Positions 37,661-50,193 of a stretch of 64,000 nucleotides of DNA are shown piece after piece. The position numbers were made by a program, and so were the translations under genes. Location: the NCBI GenBank assembly GCA_029207755.1, contig JARCOQ010000005.1, positions 57,349,449 to 57,413,448 on the forward strand, written 5' to 3'. This DNA comes from Chamaea fasciata (taxonomy: Eukaryota > Chordata > Aves > Passeriformes > Sylviidae). The notes beneath the pieces were generated by a model that was not told the origin of the DNA, did no database searches, and saw only the letters and a program-made list of their open reading frames with translations. Numbering within the stretch: the stretch's first letter is position 1; every line of letters starts with the position of its first letter.

Positions 37661-39731
37661 TTTTCCAAAATATCTCCCCATCCAGACTGCTGACTGCAGG
37701 GCTCTGCAGCCACCAGCCTCACAGAGAGAGCTCCTCACTCCCTCCCCTACAATAGGGAATTGCATATACCATGGAGCTTTGATTATCAGATCTGAGTTTA
37801 TATTAAGAGCACTATTCACTCACATCTCCTGATTTTCATTTGTTGTGCCACACCTTTTCAGGAGACACCACAGCCACCAAGTTTTTGGGTCAGATGTTAA
37901 TTTTTCTTAAGTGCACTTCACAGACCTCAAAGAAATGCTTTAGAAGTGCCAGAAATATTCTGTGAATGATAGATGAGCTTATAGATACAGATATGAGGTT
38001 TGAAATCCCCTTTGAAAGGGGGTGGGCTCCAAACCCGATAGTTGGTGTTATGTCTACCTGCTGCAGCTGCTGTCATGCAGGATTCTCACTAAAGAGAAGC
38101 GACTATATATAAACTCAAGCAGCAAACCTTAGATAGTCACAGGACTGAAAATAAAGAAGCATAGCTCCAAGGATTGAGCTGCTGCAGGGCACAAATGAGA
38201 GTGTGGGAGATCATACCACGCACCAGCCTAGTGCTGCTGTGACTGTCATACCCCCTGCCATGCTGCTCTTTCAGAAGCCACAGCTGCCTGTGGCTAGACC
38301 TGCCTGGGCAATAGCTGAGCTCCTGGGTTTCAAATTCTCTCTCTGCAGTTTGTCAGCACCTGCCAGGAGCTGGGGCTGGCTGTGGCTCATTCCTTGACTG
38401 AGTGCATTGTGCCCCTCACTAATTGAGAGACAGCCACTCGCACATGTGGGTGACAGATGGTCCCTGACAAGTCCAAAGGGATTTCTCAGCAGCTTTCCAG
38501 CACCAAAAAGATGACAGTTTTCTCCTCTGAATTCTTATATTTTTGAAATCAGAAGCAGACAGGAGGAAAACTGGACTTCAGACCAGTAAAATGTTGCAAT
38601 TTGCTTTGCTTCACAGAGCTTATTTGAGTGGGAAAACTGATGATCATTTTTCATCATCAGCTTGTTAGTACAGTCAGGTTTGTTGCTGAAGACATTAATA
38701 CTTTACTCGGCTAAATCCAATCTGATTCTTTCTCCATTATACAAATTAATTGCATTGTGAATTTGGTCGGGAATGACTTCACAGGGTACAATCATACTAT
38801 GGATATGGCCTTGACAATATTAGCTTCCTTTCTTGTTTTTCCAAAGGGATTCAAAGGCGTTAGAATCCATCTGGTGTTTTCTGAACTCTGATATCCTTCT
38901 TAGATCTTCATGTAGTAAGTGCTCTTTCTAAGGATGTTAATTGCACTACAGCAAGTCAGTGTGTTGCACCGGCTGCTGGAAAAATGACAAAGTTCCACAA
39001 AAACGTAGTGACTTCAGTTGGATCCTGCCCAACATCTCTCCTTGATGGGGAGAACCTTCCAAGTTGTGATTTGGTACCTTGGTATGCTTTGAAAAGTAGT
39101 GTTAGATGCATCAGTATTCCACAATTATTATTTCTCTCCCTTTTAAAATTAGATTTTGAAAGAAAAAAGGCTCAATGCTCTTGGCTTGTCCATTATTCTT
39201 TTGCTGTGAAACAAACACTTTTGTGTCAGAAGGGAATTCCAGTAAGAAGTTTTCTTTTGAGCTTCAGAAACCTCTCTTGTCTTCTCAATACTGAACCTGT
39301 TGCAGGGTTAAGGAAATACAAATCTATTTCTGAGGCAACTGTTTGAGATACTGTCATATAGATAAAGGAATAGAATGTACAAGAGAAGCTTGTGACACAG
39401 GCTTAACTCAGGAGTATGAGAGGCATTTATCACTGACCTGTTAAAGGAGAGGATCTGAGATCACAATCTTTGCTAATAGAAATGTCCCTAACACTGGAAA
39501 TTTCATGCACATTCCTACAAAGCAAAAAAATATGCTGATTTTGTTTTCTCTTTTTCACTGCTGATGACTGAAGCATACTAGTTTTATACTGGTTTAATTT
39601 CATTACACCGTCTATAAACTGTAAGGTAATGACTAACATTTACAAAATTAGTAAATCATACGTAACTTTGGAGACATTTTATGTAAAAACCAATCTTTTT
39701 CTTGTCTGTTTTGCACAGTTGTGAAAAGGAC

Positions 39732-40344
39732 TATTGGGATTTTACCCCAGCCAGCAGCAAAGCCCCACACAGCCACTGGCTCATGGCTGGTTTGAGGAGA
39801 GAATTGAAAGAGTAAAAGGAAGATAACTTACGGGCTGAGATAAAGAGTTTAACAGTTAAAGCAAAAGCCACACACGCAAGCAAAGCAAAACCAGGAATTC
39901 ATTCACCACTTCCCATGGGCAGGCAGGAGTTCAGTTATGCCTGGGAAAGCAGGGCTCTGTCACTCATAACAGAGATTGGGGAAGACGCCATCACTCCAAA
40001 CATCCAAATCTCAAATGCCATCACTCCAAACATCCCCTCATTTTCTCCTTCTTCCCCAGCTTTATATGCTGAGCATGACACAACGTGGTCTGGAATGTCC
40101 CTTTGGTCAGCTGGGGTCAGCTGTCCCAGCTGTGCCCCCTCCCACCTCCTGGTGCACCCCCAGCCCTTCACTGATGGTGTGGGGTGAGAGGCAGAAAAGG
40201 CTGTGACTCAGCCCAAGCTCTGCTCAGCAGTAATGAAAATATCCCCAAATTGTTGACACCATTCCCAGCACAAATCCAAAACACAGCCACATACCAGCTA
40301 CTGTGGAGAAGAAAACTAACTCTATCCCAGCCTAAAGCAGCACA
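39732..40344 (-). mobile_element. Solo LTR of an avian endogenous retrovirus, minus strand
   Basis: The plus strand matches the reverse complement of a common avian LTR over its full length. It shows ACCCCAGCCAGCAGCAAAGC and CCACACAGCCAC at the left, GAGATAAAGAGTTTAACAG, then TTTATATGCTGAGCATGACA, TCCCTTTGGTCAGCTGGGGT, GTCAGCTGTCCCAGC, and at the right CAAATCCAAAACACAGCC and AACTCTATCCCAGCC. Read on the minus strand it starts TGTGCTGC, has a TATAAA box at 40061-40066 and ends near the GGGGTAAAA motif. No gag, pol or env lies beside it, so it is a solo LTR left by recombination. I could not find matching target-site duplications, so it is old or its edges are off by a few bases. The family name is uncertain. 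The promoter would fire leftward. Confidence 0.88.
39987..40035 (-). repeat. Tandem duplication inside the solo LTR
   Basis: GCCATCACTCCAAACATCC occurs at 39987-40005 and again at 40017-40035, a period of 30 bases. It lies just downstream, in LTR sense, of the TATA box, near the expected start of R. It may mark a subfamily or be private to this copy. Confidence 0.85.
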
Positions 40345-40440
40345 AATGTACAATGCAGACAAAATACTTCAGTCTAAAAGAACATGCTTCATAAATTTCA
40401 GAGGATGGAAATAATTATTTGGAGGAGGATAGACCATACC

Positions 40441-40502
40441 AAAAGAAAAAAAAAAAAACAAAACACCCCCCCCCAAAAAAAAAAAAAAAAAAAACAAAAA
40501 AA
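40441..40502 (+). repeat. A-rich tract with embedded C9
   Basis: A-rich sequence (A13 region, then CAAAACA, C9 at 40466-40474, then A20 and CAAAAAAA). It lies about 100 bases right of the LTR end and is separate from it. It is low-complexity and likely to be misassembled or length-variable. Confidence 0.95.
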
Positions 40503-43500
40503 CTACCTCAGATTCATTGTCGGATTTTATGTTACATGGAAAATACAAAAATTCTAGCTCACCTGTGATTCAAGCTCCTGATGATTAAATCTACTTGTGA
40601 ATGGACTCACCCAACAAAATGCACTTGCTTGAAGCATATTTTCTCAAAGGCCATCTAGGCTCATCAGGCTGAGACTGTGATTGAGTCAAACAAGCTGTAA
40701 GTAAACCTGAGATATTTGGTTTACAACCAAAGCAAACAAAAGCCCCATTCCAGAAAATTATTCTGTTTCATAAAATCCTGTTTTCCTTAAATAATGTTGT
40801 AAGGAAATCTGCTTTCCCTTACAAGAAAAAATGTAATGGTCATCGCACTACTATTATTTTACTGTATCAAAACTCCATTAGCCAAACTCCACTCACTTTT
40901 CACACCTAACTTTGGGTTATTAATGATGAGGTAGTAAGCACAAAATCAGACAACCTAATGAAGCACACAAATCAGATTTTATTCTCAAAGAATATGGTGA
41001 AACAGCCAGAGCCATCCAGATTGATCTGTACATACTGCTGTAAAACTAAAATAAACAGTGTCTTGCACTCTCCCTCTCACCAGCAAAACCTGCTGTCCTG
41101 AATGAAGAGGTGAAGACCACCAGTGCTTACTAGGAAATAGGCATCAGTGTTAAACTGATAGACTATACTTATCACATCTTGAATATATCCAGATTTAATT
41201 AGCAGAGACCCGCCTCAAGAGATTGTTGGAATACATTGATTTCTGTCATAAATAACTCTCATCAGTCCTATAATTCAATGAAAAAGGGTGGCTCTCTAAG
41301 TAAATTCTTACAGTGATTACGGAAGGAGAGAAGAATACCTTCAAATGAATGTACTGCTATATTTGCAACATATCCATCAAAGAAGGACAAAGTAATCCCC
41401 TGTAAGATATTTGTGCTTTTGGATGCATGCTGTATACAGCTGGGGCCACACAAAACACAGAAGGGTTGCAAGAGAGGTAGAGAAATTTCATTAGAAGAAC
41501 AAGGGGGAAAAGGGAAAAAAAAGAAAAAAAGGTTTTTTCAGCTTAATATTCTTTGCTGTATTGGATGTTAGAGTGCCTTTCAGGAGTAAGGCTCCTGTAA
41601 TCACCCAGATCTGTGAACATTATGTGCTTCAGCTCAGCTGTGTTTTAAGAGATTTACTGCATTTTGGTGCACAACCACTTCAGAACATTAGCTCCTGCTT
41701 CTCCTTATTAAAATAGCATCACTCACCCTCTCTGGGGAAGAAACAGACCAGTGCCTTCATTTGTTAAAAGAAACTTTGATTTACTAAAGTTACAGGGCTG
41801 GGCTCAGAGCCCCTGATCAGACAGTCTATCTCCAAGTGACAAGAGGGCACCAAACCCCATCCCAGGTATTAGGAGGATGATGGCTGAGCTTCCTGAGAGC
41901 CAATTGATTTGCTGTTGTGTCCAGTTCTGTTTACCTTGGCCCCTACCATAACCCTAAAGGATTTGTGAATTCTCCTTCATACTACTCAGCAATCAGAAAA
42001 TAAAAAAGTAACTCTGTGATGGATTAGAACTGAATAAAATTAAGACCAAAATCAATACAAGTAGAATTTAATTTCTACCCTTTTGACCACGGAAACCTTC
42101 CAGATACCTTGGCATTACTAGTACAAATTAACCCATTACATTTTCCTGTTCATACTGAAACAAATAAATGGCAAAATAGGCATGCAGTACGAAAGTATCA
42201 TTTTAAGAACTTCTAAAAGATAATATAAAGGCAATATAAGCGTTAAAATGAAGAAAAAAAAATTTTATCCATGTGTTGCTTTTTAATACAATACAACCCT
42301 GCAGACAAGCAATTGCACACCAAAATCAGGAAACACAGAATTCCTTCCATTGCTATTCAAATGCTACCCCTAATACATACAATAAAAGAAGCCTCTTACT
42401 AAGGACAATGATGGGGCTTTACTTTCTTCTTATTTCATCCAGGTGGGCCAAAAGTAGAGGTTAATGGTGGAGGATACTGTTAACAACCTTATTCTGGAAT
42501 GAGGATGGAGGCATGAAACCACCCAAATATTGTTGCTTCAGGATCTCCCATGTTTTCCCTCGGGTTATGTTGTCTTTCTTGTACTTGGTCTCTGCTTCTG
42601 CTTCAGATATCACCTCCCAAGCACTCGATCCCAGACTAAATTTATCATGCAGTTTACAGAACCTGCATTACTATTTCCATCATGGTTGTCCGGCACTGCT
42701 GAGGAAGTGTGCTCACTTGAGAAATGGGAATATTACCTGGCACTGTCATCAGACCTGATTGAGCTGGGCCACTGTGAGAGGCCAAATTCATCTGAACAGC
42801 TCAGTAAAGGTAAATCAACCTTGAGAAAACATCTTGTATGTAACCAAGCAGACAAATGTGATAACACAACTCCTGTGAGAAAAGGTTTAGAGGGCTCCTT
42901 CCCAATTCATCTCTGTTAAGAAAAAACAAAAGAGTGACAAAAATTGTTTTAAAAAGAGGATCAAGCATCTTGACAAATGATGGCATCTGAATTTTGTTAT
43001 TAAGGATGTAAAAGACAGGCATAAATCATTGTTAAATTATCTTTCACCTTCCTTTTTCTGTCACAAACAGATAAACCTGGAGTCCAAGGTTAACTGTGTG
43101 AACACTGCAACTACTAAGGGGGAGTTAGGCTACTACTCTAGGGTATGATGCAGTTTGAAATCAAGTTCCTCAGACGTAGTTTCAGCACTCATCATTAAGA
43201 AAGTTCCACAACACCCATAGGTTGAAAGGAATTGAATGTCTTTCAACAACATATGGAAGCATCTCCTGCCTGCAGCAGAGAATATTGAAGAAAATTTATT
43301 TTATGAAATGAAAAACTTCTAGAAATCCAAGCAAAATCAACCTGATACTTGATATTCCAGAGGAATCCAATAGAGCAATGATAATCACATCTGCTGTCCA
43401 TTAGGCATCACTCAACTGTTACCCTCAGTTCTGGATCCACTGGAGCTGGCCAGACATGCTACAAAACCAGCAATGGCAACAGTCTCTGGTTTGCTGGAAT

Positions 43501-44039
43501 GATCAACCTAAGGAAAAATATGATTCATGTTCTGAAGACAATCACAATTCTTGAACCCCAGTCTACATTGCTTGGGATTATTTACTACTGGTAGTGATAT
43601 CAGAGGACATGCCAGTCTTAAAGGTAAAGTGTGTGAGGCTGTGTGAAGTGTCAAGGCTTTATTTTGGAATGACACAGTTTTGGGAAGTGGGGAAATGGAA
43701 AGGTTTGCACTTTGAGGTGAGCATCCCACAGAGAGCAGCATGAGCTGACCTATGACTGGAAGCTGCCACTGCAGTGTGTGTGTACCCATGCGGTCCCAGT
43801 GAATATCCAGTGTCACTGAAGCACATGTGCTGTGGGGAAGGCTGAGGGAACTGAGATCATTAGAGTGGAGAAAGGAAATTTTTGGGAAGAAGTAATTGCA
43901 GTCTGCCAGTAAACTCAATACCATAAAGAAAGAGAGAATTTTACTGAGATGCACAGAAGACTGAGAGGAAATGGCAATGAATTGATACAGTGTTAATTAT
44001 ATTTAGATAAAATGAAAAAAAAATTACTATGGGCACAGT
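40503..44039. other. Non-coding sequence with one candidate exon
   Basis: Apart from 42607-42809 I see no supported gene. The stretch contains ordinary AT-rich sequence, a purine-rich run at 41508-41531 and a minus-strand 148-codon frame (43508-43954) that starts with a signal-peptide-like leader but has no family motif. Confidence 0.6.
42607..42809 (+). other. Candidate 203-nt exon, gene not recognised
   Basis: A long pyrimidine-rich acceptor (GTCTCTGCTTCTGCTTCAG) precedes 203 bases that are open in one frame, and a donor AGTAAAG|GTAAAT follows (GT at 42810). The phases would be 2 in and 1 out. The peptide includes EPALLFPSWLSGTAEEVCSL and EKWEYYLALSSDLIELGHC, reads like a globular domain and has two cysteines, but I cannot assign it. 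A second frame is also open over the first half, which lowers confidence. Confidence 0.22.
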
Positions 44040-44222
44040 TAAGCACTGAAACAAGGCTATGTGATGGTGGGATCTCTCTCCTTGGAGATTTACAAGACCT
44101 GCCTGCATGATCTCATAAGCTAAATCGTCTAAATTCAGCACTGACTCTGCTTTGAGCAGCGAGTTTGACTAGAAACCTTATGAGGTCCTTTCCAGCCTAA
44201 ACGGTTCTATAATTCCATAAAT
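44040..44222 (+). mobile_element. CR1 LINE 3' fragment, plus strand, old
   Basis: The sequence reads GGGATCTCTCTCCTTGGAGA, AAGACCTGCCTGCATGATCT, then TTTGACTAGAAACCTTATGA, GGTCCTTTCCAGCC and ends with AAACGGTTCTATAATTCC. This parallels the CR1 3' region, including the final 'TTCTATgATTC' end, but with many substitutions. Only the 3'-most 180 bases or so survive, without coding capacity. Confidence 0.85.
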
Positions 44223-45500
44223 AATTTGCCCAAACGCCATTATGTTGTCAGAAGAGCCTGAAAAACCTTTAGAAAGGTCACAAAAGCAGTTCTGCTGGAG
44301 AATTGGATATTAGAGACTTATTTCCCTGGGGCTGGAGCCCACCTATAGATTGGTGTATTTTTCTTCTAGCTATGTTTTGAAAATTACTTCTAAGTTAGAC
44401 ACGTATACTGTGAGGCTGAAGCTCATGGAATAGAAGCTGTGCTCAATTCTAGATAGCATTAAGATTTTGATCGTGATTGCCTGCTTTAGGACTGCAAAAT
44501 AAAATTCCTTATTAGAGCAGGTTGTGTTCTGCGAGTATAAATTTCTTTGAGAACAGTCTGGTTCAGATTGTCTTCAATTCACAGCTCACATATGTGTCTA
44601 ACAAGACATTCTTCATGCTTTTGGTTTTGTCTGACTAGATGACCACTCACATAAAGGCTAATGAGAGTCAGGATGGAGACACAAACTGCTTTCACTCCCT
44701 TTTTATTTTCTAAGTCATTTGTTTGCATCATATTGTTCGTTGGTTTGTTTGGGCTTTTCAATTCTTCCTTTTATAACGAGGATTTAACAAGGTCATAGAG
44801 TTTCCAGTATTCTTCTTTGTAGCAGTTTTTAGGGTGATCAACATAGTTCACTTCTCAGAGAGAAAATCAGGCAGTTTTCCCACTTGAGTATGATACTCAT
44901 GATGCCGCTGGGTTTAAAATTGTTTTCCAGGGATTGGGAAAAGTGCACTTGGTCATGAATGCTACAGCACGGTACACCTGTAACTCCAGAATCTCACATT
45001 TGAGTAAATGATCACTTAGCCCAAGTGATGTACACATGGAAAGGTTAGGTTAAATTATCTTGGAAGAATGGATGAACCAGAATAGATAATTTTTCTGACT
45101 GCAATTAATGTAGTGTTCCTTTCTCTAGGTATGTGTGATTTATTAAGCTTTCCATTTTGAAATCCAGGACTGACAGGTTTTAATGGTGATTTAAAGTGCA
45201 ATTGGTTCTCTGATTTTGCTGCTTTATTCTTCAGTCAAAATTTGAAGGTAATGTGCTGCCCAGTTTTTTCCATTCTGCTTTACTTTTGTCTCTCCTATTT
45301 CCTGTAAACTCTTATCAAATGTGTCAGATGGAATTGTTATCTATGAAATTGACAAATTTTGTTGCACTTTTTATCTTTTATTTGATTGTATTGTGCTGGA
45401 AATATTGATTTGGAATGCTACAGTGTCACAGCAAGCTTCATTTAAAGGCATTATCACATCTGTCTCTGTAAGAAATATGAGAAATCCCTGTTCTCTACTT

Positions 45501-45527
45501 TTATTATTATTATTATTATTATTATTA
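45501..45527 (+). repeat. (TTA)9 microsatellite
   Basis: Nine perfect TTA units. This is a good candidate for a length-polymorphic marker. On the minus strand it reads TAA repeats. Confidence 0.98.
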
Positions 45528-47404
45528 GCATTGAGCCATTTTAACCAAACCCATTCTAATATCACTTTTCCTGCCTGAGCTACAGCAGCACTATTAGACA
45601 CTTCTTTTTTTAGTCTGATAATTCTTTGTTGAAAGTTTATTCTGATGCATGCATTAACATTTTCTGCTTAGCATGAAATTCATATGTGTAGATAAGCATT
45701 TTGGAAGCCGTGATTTTTCATGGATTTTGTCCCTGTCATTGCAGCCTTGTGTCCAGCTACTAGTCTCAAATACTTGTTACAGTGCCAGTAGTTCCAGGTA
45801 CAACCAGTAAGTGCATATTAGGCACAAAAGTCTGGAGCTTTTTATGTTATTATCCATACTTAAGTAAAATGGAGCTGCACTAAGGAACGTAGAGGCTGGG
45901 CTCACTATGCTAAAAGTGGACTAAACACTCTTAAGGTGTTTAGGAGAAGATGGATGGAGGCTCTTCCCTGCTTTCTTTTTTAATGAAAATAGGGACACAA
46001 ATTTTATAGACACACTGCAGGTTGCTCTATTTATTCTGGGGGCACTTTCAACAGCTAAGGTTAGGATGAAGCGCATTCTTCCATGAGTGCATGTATTCAC
46101 ATCTTCATACAGAAAACATTCCTCCTAGGGCTCAAAGACTGCTGATTCTGACTGAAAAATGAAATAATCTTCCTAACCCCTTGCATGTATTGAATTTATA
46201 CTTTTCTGCTAAGCAGAATACAATCTCACTCAACTTAGGAAATCCTGTTCATTAGTACTTCCCTTTGGTTTCATAGGCAGCACATCTTTCTGTGCTGATT
46301 CTCACTGGATTTCATTTTGTGATTGAAAGCTGCCTCTAAGAGCTGCACAAAGGGTACAAAAAATGTGACCTACTAACATTTAAAGAGTCAGCTCTCCACA
46401 AGTGGAAAGACTCAGGCAAATGGCATGCAACAGTGGCAGAGGAGGGGCCTGCTCATGTTGGAAAACTGATACAGACACCTTTGGAAGAACAAGTCTAATT
46501 TGATAGGCAAGTCTTGTAGACACAGCTGTACAGAAAATACATGTTCTTGGGAGAGATCAAATATTGATGCACAGAGGCAAAACCCATGGGCAGACACTGC
46601 CATTTAAAGAGGAAGCACTGGCAGAGAGATAGCACAAAATGATACAGATCTTTAGACCCACGCTTGCCAATAGCTCACCCCTCCAGGGGTGGGAAATTTA
46701 CAGGAAGGGAAATTTATCACTATGGATAGCAATCAGGACAAAGATGGTTATCAAAAAACATCCATTTAGGGACACACTACATATTTAGAACTCAGGCTGT
46801 TGAGAAGGAAGATGCATAAAGGACATAGGTTTTACTGGTTCACATTATGGGAGGGGGTGGTGGAAGAAAGTCAAATAATTAGGAGGAAAACAATTTAAAA
46901 ATACAAGAAGCAGAGTCATTATCCCAGTGAGGAATAATAAAGCTTTTTCCTGATATATGAACTCGTAGGACAAGATTTGTTGCTGCCACATACAGCACAA
47001 CCAGTTGCAACCCAGAGGCTCATTTGAGGTACAGATGAGCAAAGGAAACAGCACATTACACTGTTTGACAGCTGCTCATCCTTGAGGCAGATGTGGCTTG
47101 GGGTAGTGCTGCCTGAAACATCCTTCCAGTTATGTATTTTTATTTTTAGCAGTGCAAGACAGTTCACTTTATCATTTTAATCAAAGAGAACAGGCTGCAA
47201 TGAGCAAGGGAGTGCTTTCATCTGAGCCATTGATCACTTCATTAAATTGGCAGCATCTTTTCAGCCTCTCAGTCACTTCAGATTCCCCTTCTGACCCCCA
47301 AACGTATGACATGAAACCAAGCAACTTGTTAATTGTAAAGATGATAAAACTTACTCATATACTAGGAGTATTTAATTGCTTTTGCCACTTTCAAAGTTGC
47401 TGGC

Positions 47405-47423
47405 TTTTTTTTTTTTTTTTTTT
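47405..47423 (+). repeat. T19 homopolymer
   Basis: Nineteen T follow GTTGCTGGC and precede AAGGTGTTG. On the minus strand this would be a poly(A), but no retrocopy body is recognisable to its right. Confidence 0.95.
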
Positions 47424-49614
47424 AAGGTGTTGATTCTTGGTGGGCTCCTGAGGGTCTGCTCTAAAAGAATCAACTGTCAAGTGCCAGCAGATGACCCTGA
47501 CATTAAGCTGAACTGTGTTAACTTAATAGAAGATATTCCCACACACACTCTCAAATAAAAAAATGCTTATGGAAAAGTTCTTCCCTAAAATATGATAAAG
47601 ATTGAAAAGCCTACAGGAATGTTTTTCCTCCTGGGTTTTTGTACCCAGCCCAACAGCCTCATGGAAGAAAGCTCCACTCAAATAACTTTAGATTTGTGTG
47701 CATGCTTGTTTTGACTAGAGCTTTTAACATGCATGATGGAGCAATCAGACTTGAAACTCAATAGAAACATCTGATGCCTCACTGCTGTACCTTGGGCAAA
47801 GAGAGAAAATTTCCATGTTTGGAATTCTCCTCTTGTAATAAATGAAAGCACTAAAATTGAAGGACTGCAGGTTCAAAAGAAACTGTGGAAATGAATTATC
47901 AATCAGGAATCTGAGATTGTCAGATAAAGGCAATAACAATCTCACAGAAGCCAGGGGCTTGAGAGAAAGAGCTATTTGAAAGCACACAGTTGCAAACATT
48001 GCAATGCTGTGTCAGACACAAACATTTTCCTTTTTTTTTTTTTCTCAAGGGATTTCTACAGGAAGATAGGCAATGATATCCATCAGATTTAGTACCAAAT
48101 TTCATACAAAAGGCAGAATTCCCCTACTATGGCTTTTCCCTAAAATACATTTGAAATGAAGTAATTTATCAGGGCAGATGAATGCGAAGATAAAAATGCC
48201 TGCCAGGAGTAGTAGATACAGAGATACAAGCTCTAACCCCACTCTTATACAGAAGAGTTCCAAGAACAAAGCAACTTCCCATGACACAGTTTTTCTTCAG
48301 GCAGGGAGAATTTCTGTTCTTCTAATGAAATACCTGTGTGTCTTTTGTTTAAGACATTTTCCTGTACTTTGCTCCCAGGGGAAAGAGAACCATAAAACGT
48401 TCCTCTTTTCCTAACCCTAGCTCAAGTTACTATTGATGCCCTTCAAACCAAGAACTTCTGAGGTTTCTAAAATTACCTCTGAAGCACAATTACCTTTCCT
48501 CTGGGATGACTGAACTCCTCCCAGAACTCAGTGCTAACACTATTTTGACTAACTAGACAGAGATGAGGTAGACCTCTCCCTCTCCAAATGAGAGAACCTG
48601 ACTGCTGAATAAATCTGCCTACCAAGTGCTCAGTACCTTGCCCTAACCTTTTTAGTGTTCAGCTACAGAGACTAGTGTTGCCTTTTAAATAAGAACTAGA
48701 GTTTCATATCCTCCTCCCCTCTTTCTGAAAACTCTGCTATATAAGGCATCTTGGAAAAAAGCTCTAGTAGGCAGGAATGCTTCCCCCTTGTCTTGTAGCC
48801 TGTGGAGGAATTATTTAGTAAATGACATCTGACCCAGGCTTCAATGACTGAGGTAGGAACCTGTAGTAACAGACCTAGTCCATATGGAGAACTGTGCAAT
48901 ACACCTGCCCCTTCCCACCAGGTTTGTCAGAAGTGTTTGCACACCAGTAGTGCAGCTCAACTGACAGTAGAGGGAATAACAACTATATGAAACCTGGACC
49001 ACACACGAGACAGTAACCTTAAGGCAAAGAACAACTGGGCCTTTGCCACAGCATTAATTTATTACAAGGTGGAAAGGTCCTATTCTAACCTGTGCTTCCA
49101 CTTTCAATCTGAAATACTGATGTTACTTCAGAAGAGTCTGTGGCTTAAGGGTCGTCAGCAAAAAAATGAGAAGCATGAAGAAAAAAAAGACTTAAAAACA
49201 TGGACCACTGAAGAGCAGAATAGTTGTTAACTGTGTAGACAGTTGTTAACAAGAAGAATGCACTCACTGCCTAGGGGAAAACAATTCACAGTATTTTTTC
49301 CAGCTGTTCAGACAAACTAGGAGCAGTTGCAGTAGTATTAGCAGTAGTAGCTGTAGTCTCTACACTGATGTTTTCCTTTTACTTGAACATAAAAGTTCTC
49401 TGGTCACCTGTGATACCGTTTATCCAAGCACACATGATCTTTTTTCACATGCCATCAGCTTCACTGGCTTAGGGAACCAAGCACCAGGCCATACCCCCAG
49501 CACACCATAATTACAGCGGGGTTTTTCAGGCAAGTATAGGACACAAAGGATGAAAGATCTGAGGGAAGCTGCCAGTCCTCTTGCTCAGTATTTTGAGGAA
49601 TACCCTGGTGAAAT

Positions 49615-50193
49615 ATGCACTTCACCTTCTTCAGTCCAGCAGGACACGAATTAGCAAGGGTTTGGGCTCATGCATTGCACGAACCCAAAGAAACTGTTGA
49701 TACTGGACCACATCCCTCTGTCACACAGTCTCCCTCTAGCAGGAGGTGGCCCACAGACCTGCAGGGCTCATTTTCAGACCTGTGGCAAGGTAGGGAAGGT
49801 CCTGAGCCCACTGTACAAAGGGAAAAACAATTTCCCCACAAGGTGTTGTCAGCCAGCCAACAGGACAACAGAACTGGTCCCACCTTCGAATGCTTATCTC
49901 CTGGAAGAGCCATTTTGCTGTCTAAACTGTATAGAGATGCAAGGTCCCCAAGTATTACTGAGAAAAAGGCAGAAGTAGGGCTGGAGAGTCTGTATGCATA
50001 TGTATGGTCAGCAACTGGGGCCCCAGTTTCCCTAATCTCGTCAAAACTGAGGCAGGCTCCAAGATTCCTGGTAGAATTTCAGAGTAATGACAAATATAGT
50101 AACTTAATTCCAGGAGTAAAGAATGCTGTGAATTGTGCACTAGCTTTCAATGCAAGCTGCTTAGAAGAGATTTACCAGCCAAATCTGGTTTAG
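49615..50193 (+). other. Longest open frame in the window (192 codons), unassigned
   Basis: The frame runs from an ATG at 49615 to TAG at 50191. It begins MHFTFFSPAGHELARVWAHA and contains SKLYRDARSPSITEKKAEVG. There is no signal peptide, membrane span or recognisable domain, and composition is mixed. A second plus-strand frame (49670-49978) and a minus-strand frame (49668-49913) are open over the same DNA, so stop codons are locally scarce on several frames. By rough reckoning a frame this long is uncommon but not impossible by chance in 64 kb on six frames. It could be a non-coding RNA exon, an unannotated small gene, part of an old retroelement, or accident. Confidence 0.2.

Larger units (their letters stand above)
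31110..39731. other. Non-coding sequence, no gene recognised
   Basis: No exon or RNA gene is supported over about 8.6 kb. Notable points are a G-flanked TATA-like motif (GGGGGCATATAAATAG) at 31210-31225, an exact CArG box within a palindrome at 32079-32096, a 16-bp palindrome at 37012-37027, a direct repeat of AAAGGATGCGTC at 37631-37642 and 37649-37660, and a TATATATAAA motif near 38107. Frames up to 146 codons (35547-35987, minus) have no recognisable family motif. Confidence 0.6.
44223..49614. other. Non-coding sequence, no gene recognised
   Basis: Only simple repeats are supported here: (TTA)9 at 45501-45527, T19 at 47405-47423 and a T-run near 48033-48044. A degenerate CAG/TAG-like trinucleotide stretch lies at 49322-49356, and AGTTGTTAAC is directly repeated at 49222-49231 and 49241-49250. 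Open frames are short and unremarkable. Confidence 0.65.

Noticed and set aside
43508..43954. 148-codon minus-strand frame with a signal-peptide-like start
   Set aside because: There are no family motifs. Frames of about this length are expected by chance in this much AT-rich sequence, and no splice or promoter signals support it.
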